NCBI GenBank assembly: GCA_011503125.2
Contig: WWBZ02000013.1
Coordinates: 62,001-126,000 of the forward strand
Source: Botryosphaeria dothidea
Lineage: Eukaryota > Ascomycota > Dothideomycetes > Botryosphaeriales > Botryosphaeriaceae
DNA: 64,000 nucleotides
Reading direction: 5' to 3'
Position numbers and translations under genes: made by a program. The notes below the pieces were generated by a model, which saw only the letters and a program-made list of their open reading frames with translations, had not been told where the DNA came from and did no database searches. Shown piece after piece: positions 19,130 to 29,654 of the stretch (positions within the stretch are counted from its first letter, which is position 1; each line of letters starts with the position of its first letter).

Positions 19130-20430
19130 CTATACACTAACAGCATAATACCTTCGGCTTCGACTAGCTTAGCCTTGACCCTATCAACATCGCCGACGCC
19201 TAGACACTCGTCGATTACGTCACCATAGGCAGCGATCAGGCCCAGCGCTTCCTCAACTGGTCAAGAGAACAGCACCAACGCGCAGCAAGCCTTGAAATAC
19301 AGCTTCAGTCCGCCCAGAACAGCATCAATACCCTCACGAACGAGTTGAATACCGCGCGTACAATGCAGGAGACACTAAAGGGACAATTGGAGGCCTATAA
19401 GAGACAGCAGCAACCTGCTGGAGGATTCAGCTACATGCAACCATCAGCAAGGCCAGGTACCAGCTTCGCTACGAGCCAGTATCAGGACTAGGGCTCACAG
19501 CAAAGGGCAAAGCTTAGCGAAAAGCTTCCTAACGTACCGGTTTTCAAAGGAGAAAAGAAGGAATACCTCAATTGGCGAACAGCAGTACGCATTAAGCTTG
19601 CAGCAAATAGAGACCGCTTCCCTACAGCTCAAGCTCGTCTATAATATATCATGTCACGTCTCGAAGGCGAAGCAAGCGCTCAAGTACGAGGATACGTCAA
19701 GGAACACGGCTTAATCAACGTCCCACCACGAGACCCTTTGTCGATTATAGGAGATTTTGAGGACCTTCTATGGTCACTGGAGCAAGCCTTTGGCGACCCC
19801 AATCGTCGTGAGACAGCCCTTCGAGAGCTCTATGAGCTTAAGTAGACCAACAAGCCTTTTAGTTGGTATGCCGCGAAATACCAGCGCCTCTGCACTGAAC
19901 TTGATATGTCACTAGAAGGTCGCAAAGCAGAGTTCTGGTATGGACTCTCCCAGGAACTCAAGAAAGGTCTCTTCGCAGTTGCAACCACAATTAGAGCAAT
20001 GCCCTTCCATTAGATGGTAAGCCATATCCAGCAGATCGACAATGAACGCTTATGGGCTGAGCGCCGCCCTACTCGTTATGCATATCCTTCAGAGTCATCG
20101 TTACAGTTATTACCCACTCAACCGACTCCTACAACGTCGACTCTAGTAGTTTCAGCTCCAACGCCCACTACAGGCGGCGAGCCTATAGACCTCTTAGCAA
20201 TCAGCACACGTCCCGTTCCCCCGAAACCACGTTATCTTACTTAAGAGTAATACCAGCAGCGTCTTTAGACTAGTTCTTGCTTTAGCTGCGGCGCTACTGG
20301 CCATCGCAGAGCTTAGTATCCTCAACGTCGTAATAACGGCTCGTTTATTAAATTGAACACTACTAGTGTAGATAAGGATCAACACACCAACAGCGATGAG
20401 GAAAACTAACTGGCTCTGGGCAAAGTCCTA
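19130..20430 (+). pseudogene. Gypsy-3 gag
   Basis: The frame is interrupted by several TAG/TAA codons, mostly replacing Gln or Trp. Visible: a Gln-rich coiled-coil-like segment (about 19240-19440), a Gag core 'LPNVPVFKGEKKEYLNWR..' to 'FGDPNRRETALRELYELK' (about 19525-19845), and a zinc knuckle CFSCGATGHRRAEY (about 20279-20320), where the last Cys codon has become Tyr (TAC). The 5' start is unclear because the first 100 codons have stops. It should form the particle and bind RNA, but this copy cannot make the full protein. Confidence 0.8.
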
Positions 20431-20499
20431 CTTAGAAGCCTCAACCCGGAGGCAAACTAATAAGTATCAATATCGGCTTTGCAAGTATCCAGCCGAACG

Positions 20500-23400
20500 T
20501 ACTAGCTCCTTTACGCGAACCTTGCTTACTACTTCCTTGCATCATTAATAATCGTCTCTAAACGCACGCCTTATCCGATTTAGGCTGTGAAGGCCTTGCC
20601 TTTATTAATATGCCTTTTGTTCAGCGCCATAACCTACCGCTTATCTAGATACTAGAGAAGCTTGCCGCCAACGGATATAACGGACAAGGCGAAGCTATTA
20701 GCCAGACTACTTATTTTAACCTTACTCTCGCAGATGGCGCCTATCGCGAAATTATTATAGCTTACGTAGTGCCAAAGCTTCATCAGTACTTAGTAATCTT
20801 AGGAAAGCCCTAGCAGAAGAAGCACGGCATACTCCAGGACCATAAAGATGAGCTTACTACATTCAAGTCCTACTACTGTCGCCGAAACTGTCTTAGGCAA
20901 TATAATAGCGGATTCCCAATCTCAGTCTACAACGTCCCTTGCAACGAAGCACCCCCAGATCAGCTAATACAACCAGGAGGAGAAGAAGACCCCTTTATAG
21001 GCAATGCAGCACCCATGGGTGACGCACCTCACCGCATTCTTCACCGGTATAGCCAAGCAGCTACTCCGCCAGTCAAATCCAACGAATCCGACTACTCACC
21101 TATTACCTTAGCAGAGCTTACTTCAGTACCTACACCAGTACAAGTAGAAGCTCCTATTAGCATTAGTGCAGTTGCTATCAACCGATTAGCTGTCAGCAAA
21201 CGTCACAACCTACGGAACGGCAACGGCATCTAGATCTTCGCCGCATCACTACGTGATATTGAAATTGCACTCAATCCATCGAAGAAACCAAAGCCGAACC
21301 CAGTTGACAAGCTTCCAAAGCAGTATCACGAGTTTCTCGACGTCTTCAGCAAAGAACTGTCCAATAAGCTACCTCTACACCGTCCGTACGATCACAAGAT
21401 CCCTCTACAAAAGGATGAAGAAGGCAAGGAGAAACAGCCGCCCTTTGGTCCACTATATAACATATCCCATGGCGAACTACTTGTCTTGAAGAAGACCCTC
21501 GAAGAGAACCTCTTAAAAGGCTTTATCCGAGCAAGTTTATCACCCGCTGCAGCACCAGTCCTCTTTGCTCGCAAGCCAGGAGGTGGATTACGCTTTTGTG
21601 TTGACTACCGTGGACTTAACGAGATTACAATAAAGAACCGCTACCCGCTCCCCTTATTCCGTAAGACTCTCGACAAACTATCACGTGCTACCGTGTATAC
21701 CAAGCTGGATATCGTTGCCGCATTCTATAAGCTCCGCGTTGCGAAAGGTAAGGAATGGAAAACAGCCTTTAGAACTCGCTGGGGCCTATACGAATGGCTC
21801 GTTATGCCCTTCGGTCTCTTAAACGCTCCAGCCTCATGGTAGCACTATATCAACGACGTTCTACATAACTTACTCGATATCTGTTGTACCGCATACGTTA
21901 ACGACATCTTAATCTACAGTGATAATCTTCAGGATCACCGCAAGCATGTCAATCAGGTACTCCAACGACTACGAGACGCTGGCCTCCAGCTGGATATCTC
22001 CAAGTACGAATTCGAGGTCGAGACTGTTAAGTACTTAGGCTTAATTATCGACGCAAAGCACGGTCTACGCATGGACCCAGACAAGGTCTCAGTAATCGTT
22101 AATTGGGAGCAGCCTCAATGCATCAAGGATGTCTAATCCTTTCTCGGGTTCTCCAACTTCTATAGACGCTTTATCAAGGACTTCGCGAAGATTGTATAAC
22201 CGCTAACCAAGCTTACTACTAAGGTAATAGAGAATAGCAGCTTTAAATAGACAAGCTAAGCAGATGCTGCTTTCAATTAGCTAAAACAAGCCTTTCTTAG
22301 TGCACCAGTACTCAAGCATTTCGACCTAGAAGCTGAACTGCAGCTTGTGCTCGAAACTGATGTATCTGATTACGTCTTAGCTGGAGTCTTGTCTCAATAC
22401 GACGAGCAGGGAGTACTTCATCCAGTCGCATTCTTCTCACGAAAGCACACACTAGTAGAATGCAACTACGAGATATACGACAAGGAACTCCTTGCCATCA
22501 TCCGTTGTTTTGAAGAATGGAGAGCAGAACTTGAAGGCAATGCAACTGGCCTACCAATCAAGGTTTTCACTGACCACAAGAACCTCGAGTACTTTATGAC
22601 ATCTAAATAGCTTAGCCGCCGCCAAGCACGCTGGAGCGAGTTTCTCTCACGCTTCGACTTTCAGATAGAGTATACAAAAGGCAAGTATTGCAAACCTGAT
22701 ACCCTCACCAGGAGACAGCAAGATCTACCACACCCGGACCAGCGCTTCTCCAATCAAACTGTCCTCAAGGCTTATAATCTTCATCCGAATATCCGCTCCA
22801 AACAGTTACATCAAGAACAACCGGCTCCTATCGATTCCGTCACCCCGATTCAGATCTTAACAACATTCCTCGAACGATAAAGCGCGATAGACACTTGCAT
22901 CACGTAAGCTTACAAGGATATAAAGGATAACAAGCTTTAGTCGGTGCTAGAAGCCTTGCAAGGGGGGAAGAAACGCTTGGACGACGTCACATTAGCTGAC
23001 TGCGAAGAATCTGACGGGTTCCTACTATACGGAGGCAAGATCTGGGTACCAGATACGCCAGCAACGTCAGAAGATAATGAACCAAACCAGTCATTAGCCC
23101 GCCTCGAGTTACTTCGTCAAGCTCATAAATCACTCCTATTAGGACACCCAGGCGTATTAAAGACGTACGAGATCCTCTAACGCCATTACTACTGGCTAAA
23201 GATGCTAGACGACGTCAAGCGCTTCGTGCGTAACTATCACACCTACACTCGAATTAAGCCTAACAGACAGAAGCCCTTAGGCCTCTTACGACCTCTCCTA
23301 GTCGCGGAGCAACGTGGAAAGCACTACTTAATGGACTTTATCGTCGAACTACCACCTAGTAACCGAACAGGCGCCCAAAACGTACTAGTGACAGTGGATA

Positions 23401-24410
23401 GATGTACTAAACGCGTGGCCTTCGAAGTAACGAATAAGATGGATGTAGTAGCAGTAACGGACATCTTTATACGCAGGATCTTTAGCTAACGAGGTCTACT
23501 AGACTCCCTCATATTAGACAGAGGCACGCAATTCGTCAGCGACTTTTGGCGCACCCTTTGCCAGCGGCTAAGTATCAAGGCTAACTTCTCTACTACCTTC
23601 CATCCCGAGATAGATAGTTAAATAGAACGCATGAACCAGGAGCTAGAGCAGTACTTACGCGCCTTTACGTCCTTCAGACAAGATAACTGGGAAGAACTAC
23701 TGCCTCTGGCAGAGTTTGCTATTAACAATCACGAGTCTTCGACAACTTAAATGACACCCTTCTTTACAGATACCGGCACCCACCCACGGATGGGATTTGA
23801 GCTAATAGGCTCGAAAAATGCTAAGCCTATCGAAAGCAAAGCAGCCGCAGCCTACGCCCGTAGGATGGAAGAGATAACCGACTTCTGCAAGGCTCAGATT
23901 ACTGCTGCAAGATCTACCCAAGCCGAATATGCAAACCAGCACCGTCAAGCATCACCTGCGTATACCAAAGGCGACGAAGTCTGGCTCGATACAAGCAACA
24001 TTAAGACCCTCCGGCCTAGCAAGAAACTTGACCATAAATGGGCTGGCCCGTACTAGATACAGCGCATGATCAATCCTCAAGTGTACAAACTAATACTACC
24101 TGCATCACTGAAGGTCCACCTAGTCTTCTACACCTCGATGCTACGTCCGGCTGCCAATGACCCTCTAGAAGGTTAATCTTAACTACTACCTCCACCAGTA
24201 CTTGGTATAGAAGGCGATCCCGAAGCAGAGTGGGCAGTTACAGTAATAGTCGACTGCCGCCTAAACCGCCGCCGCGGCCGACATGAGTACTACGTTTACT
24301 AGAAAGGTTATCCACCTGATTAGTTCACCTAGGAGCCTAAAGAACATTTGATCAACGTATAGGACCTAGTCAAAGAGTTCTATGAACGCTACCCCGAAGC
24401 TTACCACCCT
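20500..24410 (+). pseudogene. Gypsy-3 pol: protease, RT, RNase H, integrase, chromodomain
   Basis: RT from about 21300 ([25 protein letters not shown]) with YVDD changed to YVND at 21894-21905; RNase H with DVSDY and DHKNLEY (22355-22600); integrase with both zinc His (AHKS, GHPG; about 23120-23150) but both Cys changed to Tyr (YHTY, about 23235-23246), catalytic D, D, E in MDFI, LDRGTQF and ERMNQE, and a C-terminal end 'KLDHKWAGPY' before TAG. A chromodomain 'EWAVTVIVDCRLN.. YYVY*KGYPPD*FT*EP' (about 24225-24335) has three aromatic-cage or core Trp codons turned to TAG. Most lesions are C->T/G->A. Several are in catalytic residues, so the copy is dead. Confidence 0.9.
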
Positions 24411-24483
24411 AGTAAAGGATTCCCGCCGCTACGGAAGAAAGGATAGGAGGCTGGAGGACTATTAGCTTGTAGGAGCTGCGCCT

Positions 24484-24497
24484 AAAGGAGGGGATAC
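24484..24497 (+). other. Gypsy-3 polypurine tract
   Basis: AAAGGAGGGGATAC abuts the 3' LTR, the expected primer for plus-strand synthesis. Confidence 0.8.
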
Positions 24498-24669
24498 TGT
24501 AACGGCTGAACGAAGAAGTAGTATTAAGGCAGTGCACGTGATGACGTGTAGGCATTAGACGCGCGTGCACGCGGTGACGTCACGTACTTCGCAACTTTAT
24601 AGCTCTCGCTTGTACGTAGACTCTCGCACTTTGTGCGACCTCTCTGTAGCAGCATCGAGTCTCATTACA
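24498..24669 (+). repeat. Gypsy-3 3' LTR with CRE-like palindrome
   Basis: 172 bp, TGTAACGGC to CTCATTACA. It contains a perfect TGACGTCA palindrome (24575-24582), the binding motif of CREB/ATF-type bZIP factors, and a TTTATA box (24596-24601) about 32-37 bp before GTGCGACCT (24633-24641). These look like the U3 promoter; activity is inferred only. Confidence 0.9.
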
Positions 24670-24674
24670 TCTAA

Positions 24675-25320
24675 AGCCGGACACGTATCTAGAATCTAAA
24701 GACCGGGGGAGAAGAGAGGCTAGTTAGGTCGATTATACGCTTTTATTTTTAGGCTATAGAGGTAAGAGTCTCTATAGTATCGTCCTAGGTATTTTCTATT
24801 TAGATTTCGTTCTATTCGGTCTAGGGGGTTCCGTATTCCGTTGGTAGGGCTAAGGAGCTTATAATAGGGGAGCCTAGGATTACCCTATTAGGCGGTGGGC
24901 TGCCTAGGGGGTCTAGGGGCATATCGCTGGGTAGGTTCTCGTGGTCGAAATAAGGTTTAGTAGGGCTTAGTAGACCCTGAAAATTCTGCGGAAGTCGAGG
25001 CAGAAGGGGCTATACTGGGGCTAGCGGGTGTTCCCCTCCGGGTATCCCTATGCAACTCTATCTAGGGTTTCTTTATATGCTAACGAAGCTTGGGATGGAA
25101 TTTAGGAGGAATCGGGAGTGGTTCAAGGTTAGGATAGGTGTGCGAAATTCGCGTTAGATTCTAGAGCCCCTAAACGTCTCTTTTCCACGCAACTACGCAG
25201 TAGCGCGTGTAGCTGCGAGGCTAAGATTCGAGGGCCTAGCTAGGGGAATTAAGAGCTTTCGAGCGGTACCGGTCTTGGCGCTTTTTCGTAGACTTGAAGA
25301 TTGATGAGCTTGGTCTGGGT
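24675..25320 (-). repeat. LINE-A1 5' region
   Basis: Matches the 5' part of the second LINE-A copy: about 24690-24950 with 43005-43262 (CTAAAGACCGGGGGA, ACCCTATTAGGCGG and GGCATATCGCTGGGTAGG), and about 25110-25290 with 43590-43770 (ACGCAGTAGCGCGT, AGCTAGGGGAATTAAG). No domain was recognised; it is presumably ORF1 N-terminus or leader. RIP is weaker here than in the LINE-A1 RT. Confidence 0.65.
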
Positions 25321-26349
25321 ACCTTGGCAATAGTCTGCCCTAAAAAAATTCGTAATTATGAAATTAGTGTAATTTGTGCATGGGAATGAAGAACGTCGCT
25401 ACCTCCGAGTAAACTAAACTAATTCTTATTCGCCGTGTCATTACCGTTGCCCTCCATCTCTTTGCTTATGCTCTCCCTACTTTTCTTTATTACGGCCTCT
25501 GTTATAATCTTGAGCCCTTCTTCAGTAGCTATAGTTTTAACCTTCTTTTTATAAAAAGGGCTCGAAGAGTTAATTCTAAACATCTCGCTATCACAGCTTA
25601 GTGCGTTAAACTCGAAATTGAGCGAGACTACCCAATCTATATAATTGTATCTCTCGTGTCTGTTCGACATCGAAGACGTTTGAAACTGCATTCTTGATGC
25701 AAAGATTACTGAAGTTAGAGACGGCCTTACTAGACTAGATTTCGCCGATCTAGAATGGAAGTTGACTAGAGTTTAGCATCGACATTCCTTGACATGTAGC
25801 GCAGTAGATGTGCTCGTTCAGCGCTAACGTAAAACATCCTTCTTTGCGTGATATAGGGTGGCTAGCAGTCAAAGAGTTGCGGCGATGGAGCTCCTTACTT
25901 CAAGTGTATTCTTTGTGCTGTAGGTTCATATTTAATTTTGCACGAGATATTGATCAGAAAGAATCGGAAATGTAAAGGGCGCAAGTTTTATGGCTTGCTG
26001 GATAGCGTCAAATAAGTGGCTGGAGCTTGCATGGCCTTGCAGCCCTTAGTCTGGTCATAGTAACATCAATGTATACGCATATCCGTGGTGAGTTTTCGAC
26101 TGCAGGTAGCTTAGAAGCGTTGTAAAATAGGCGAGTATTGGAATGGGTTCGTGAACGGATCGGCCATCGTAGTACAGCGAATAGAACTTGATGGATGTGG
26201 TGCGAAAGGATGATCGATTGAAGAGAGAGTTGGCAGGGGTTGATATACCTAACTGCCAAGCTCTACTCGTTAAGCGAGCTATTAGAGCTAATCTGCCAAT
26301 GGTCTTGGAGATATAAGTGAACAAAGAGAACAAAGGAAGAGTCATTCCA
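25321..26349. other. Spacer between two LINE-A copies, no confident gene
   Basis: About 1 kb with ordinary CpA/TpG content and no match seen to anything else in the window. It holds one small ORF (25419-25691, listed separately). Two overlapping minus-strand frames at 26008-26387 resemble no family known to me, and the right part of one is LINE RNase H read in another frame. It may be single-copy host DNA surviving between the repeats. Confidence 0.4.
25419..25691 (-). CDS. Small hypothetical ORF (90 aa)
   Basis: Not recognised. The frame runs from ATG 25691 to TAG and reads as a soluble, charged protein: an aromatic and polar N-terminus (RHERYNYIDWV), a Lys-rich stretch YKKKVKT (about residues 47-53) and a Lys/Glu/Asn-rich C-terminus. 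No signal peptide or membrane segment is visible. No supporting promoter or intron pattern was found, and a 90-codon frame can arise by chance, so this may be noncoding or the last exon of a decayed gene. Confidence 0.2.
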   Translation of the reverse strand: MQFQTSSMSNRHERYNYIDWVVSLNFEFNALSCDSEMFRINSSSPFYKKKVKTIATEEGLKIITEAVIKKSRESISKEMEGNGNDTANKN

Positions 26350-29325
26350 GGCCCATGGCCTCCACTACAGTCCATGCATTCCATCAATATCTTTATGTCC
26401 AGGTACCCATTCTAGAGAGATTTTGTTCCCCTTGTCCTGTAGGATTTTTGCTGCTTTTACTGCCCGGATTTGTTGGTCTTGGCCAGGAGTATTAGCTAGG
26501 GTTTATAGCCGTAAGAGTACGGCTTAGTTATCCGCATAGACTCTTATTTCTCGGTTTTTATATCCACGTTTGCTAGCAAATTCGAGGGCATTTGTAATAC
26601 CTTCTAGTTCGCCGTTATAAACGAGGTAGTTAGGACCGTAGTTCCTAACTAGTTCTTATTGTATTAAGTCTCGAGATTGGCTAAGGTCTAGTATTCCTAT
26701 TCCTATTCCTATTCCTTTTCCGTTAGGAAGTTGTAAGGCGTCGGAATATATAGATACTTGACTATTCGGGGCTTCTAGAACGGCCTTATTATATGCTTTC
26801 GATTCGGCTTCCTTCTCTAGTATAGATATCCTAACCGAATAAGGAGGGCTACCGCTCCACGGTTTAAAAAGAAAGGGGTCTATCTCTTCTATCTCCTTAG
26901 GGATTTTAGAGTATATTCCCCTTATTCTTTCTATCTGTGTAGGGGGTATACCACTAAAGTTTCGGTTAGGTTCTCTCTCTATTTCGCAGCGGATTAGATA
27001 TTTCTTTTCGAGCTGTCTTATTCTAAACGTATACTTTTTTAGAATATCGTCTAGACGGAGCTCGGAGGGTGGAATTGCCGTCTCTAATTCTAAAGGAATA
27101 ATAGGAGTAGTTTTAAAAACTCCTAGAATCTTCCGTAGAGCAAGATTTTAGAGTAGTATATATTGGCGTTTAAACTGTGCCTGATTTTTCTAGAAGATTT
27201 AATAGCTATAATCGGCTACGCTAGTAATATAGGCTATATATAGCTATCTAACCGCGTAGGGGGATAAACCCCGTTCGATATTAGCTAGTCTAGAGAGGCG
27301 TTGGAAGGCTAAACGGGCTTAGCTAACTCTTATAGAGACGTGCTCCTTAAAAGTTAGTTTTAAGTCGAAGAAGATCTCTAGCCAACGGACGAGTTTTTAA
27401 GGTTCTACTATATTACCGTCTAGTAAAATAATAGAGGTTTAGCTAGCCTCTTTATTATTAGAGAAGTATAGAAGTTTAGTCTTTAAAAGGTCGAATTCTA
27501 CCCCGTTCTCTTGGCCCCGCTTATAGAGCTGTTTTACCTCTTTCTCTAATAGACGTTTATTACGTTTATAGCTAGAAGAACTAGCTACTAGAGTAATATC
27601 GTCTATATAGGATAAGTAGATAATTTTGCTTATCTTAAAGAGCTTACGAATATATATAAGGAATAGTATAGGGGAGATCGGGCTTCTCTAAGGAATCCTA
27701 GTCTCTATTCTACTAAAATCCTTATTTTCTCCGTTAAAGGCGAGGCCTAGTACTCGTAGATTAAGAAAAGACCTAACCTATACGAGTAGATTAACTAGTA
27801 GGCCTATTCTTACTATTATAGCTAGTAGTTATTCTTAGGCGACGTAGTTAAAGGCTTCTTTTATATTAAGGAATAAGGCCGAGGTTTTACGCTTTTTACG
27901 GCGATTCTTCTCGGCGATATTTATTAATAGTAGGGCGGTATTAATAGTAGATTTCTTTAGCCTTCCCCCGATTTAGGAGGGATCTAGAAGAGAGGTCGTT
28001 TCTACTAAAAAGCCTAGCCTTCTTACTAGTATCCGTTTAAGAGTTTTTCCTAGGTAATTAAAAAGTAAAATTACTCTATAAGCCTTTAGGTTAGATTCGT
28101 CGGGTTTATTTAGCTTCTTTAGGATTATACTAGTAGCTCTTCTCTAGTATAACGGATAGTATCCGTATATAAAAAGTAGGCTATATACCTAATAGAAGGT
28201 ATTAGACTATTTTCTTACTATCTTAGATATTACTTATTTCTAGAATCTTCTTACGGAAATATAGAAGGTATTAATTATATCTAATATCCTCGGATTAATA
28301 CTTTCTCGGATATCTATACTCCCTTAGTTATTTAGTTATTACTTATATATATAAGTAAGCCTACTAACCTCCCTCTTAGAAAATAGGCAGAATCTACTCT
28401 CTTTTCTAACCTTATAACTCTTTACTCTTAAATCTAATAGAAGGCGTTAAAGGTAGTTTTAAACGCTCTAGTAATTATCTCTTATATTATAGCGTCTAGG
28501 CCTAGAGTCGTGCCTTTTATTTAATTTAAGTATACTTTTTCTAGTTCCGTATAGCTAAGAGTAGGCTATTTCTAGTCCTTAGAGAGGAAGTAGCTATTCT
28601 ACTTAAACGGGAGGGCTAAAAGAGGTATAGAAAAGAGGCCCTTTCTTAGAGTAGAGTACTACCCCTTAAAGCTAGTCTTAACTTAGCTATCTTTCTTCTT
28701 TATAGAGGGAATTTAATCGTAGAATCGCGGCTTCGTATAGAATATAGCTTTATATATATCTTAAGGGGAGTTTAACGAGAGAAATTAATTCTAGTATTAA
28801 CGTTTAGCTTACTTAATCGCGTTAACGAAGGTTTTCCGGATTTCTAGATATTCTTACTTATCTCTCTCCGTAGAGGGGTAGAAGAGAAGGCGAGCCTTCC
28901 GTTTTAGCTCTTACCGTTTAGTAGATAGCTTATCGTTCTACTACGGTTTCGATTTTAGTTCTAGTTTAAGGCGGAGGATAGTAAGATTTATAGCGTAGGA
29001 GATCGCTTTAGTTAGCGTATCTTCTAAATTATCTAGCGCTAGTATCTTTAGTAGTTTAGCGGCTACTATCTCTTTTAAAAGAGAGAAGGAAGGTTCTAGG
29101 TTACGGGCTATTACTAGCACGTTTAGAAGCTTTTCTTTAACTTTCTCTTAGAAAATTAAGAAGAACTTTTTCTAGTCTACTTTCGTAGTATTAAATCGGG
29201 CCGTAGTAGTAGAAGAATCCGCTATAGGGCCTCTAGTTTCTATCTTAAAGAATATCGAACGGTAATCTAAGCCGAAGTCGTCGAGGACTTACTAGTTCTT
29301 TATCTTATTAGATAAATTTTAGGTT
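26350..29325 (-). pseudogene. LINE-A2 reverse transcriptase and RNase H
   Basis: Minus-strand Tad-like LINE, the better preserved copy at its 3' end. The RNase H C-terminus reads 'AVKAAKILQDKG' then ISLEWVPGHKDIDG (about 26380-26430), then NYLVYNGELEGITNALE (about 26583-26633). The RT has an intact YIDDITL (YIDD at 27598-27609). The N-terminal RT toward 29.3 kb is RIP-saturated. It stops at ATTAT (29326-29330), where Copia-F inserted, and continues at 34673. Confidence 0.82.
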
Positions 29326-29330
29326 ATTAT

Positions 29331-29569
29331 TATTAGATTTAAGAGTAAAGAGTATAAGATTAAAAAAGAGAGTAGATTCTATCTATCTTCTAAGAGAGAG
29401 GCCGGTAGACTTACTTATATATATAAATAATAACTAAATAACTAAGAATACTAAAGATCTAAGAGAGAGTACCGATACGGGATTAGATACTAAAGAGTAT
29501 TATTATCTAAAGAATAGAATATTCGAGATAGACGAGATGCCTAAGGTAGTAAGGTAAGAAAGTCTAATA
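29331..29569 (-). repeat. Copia-F 3' LTR (239 bp)
   Basis: TATTAGATTTAAG to AGTCTAATA; same as 34429-34667 apart from RIP-type transitions and a small indel. The right LTR shares positions such as the GAAAGTCTAATA end. Confidence 0.9.
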
Positions 29570-29654
29570 TATCTTCTTTACGACGTATACGTATTAGAAG
29601 AATCGTAATAGTAAAAGTAGTATTAAGTATAAGAAATTAAGTAGAGTAGTTATT

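Larger units (their letters stand above)
18633..24669 (+). mobile_element. Gypsy-3, complete chromodomain LTR retrotransposon
   Basis: A 6037-bp element on the plus strand with 172-bp LTRs (18633-18804 and 24498-24669; TGTAAC..ATTACA) flanked by TCTAA (18628-18632 and 24670-24674). It is a different family from Gypsy-1/2: unrelated LTRs and a divergent pol. Order: LTR, self-complementary primer-binding site, gag, protease, RT, RNase H, integrase, chromodomain, polypurine tract, LTR. The six or so differences between the LTRs are all transitions. Moderately RIP-mutated; gag and pol are both broken. Confidence 0.95.

Noticed and set aside
26008..26387. Two overlapping minus-strand frames (83 and 110 aa) as genes
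   Set aside because: The start of the longer one is LINE-A2 RNase H (after EWVPGHKDIDG) in a shifted frame. The rest matches nothing recognised and there is no initiation or splicing evidence.
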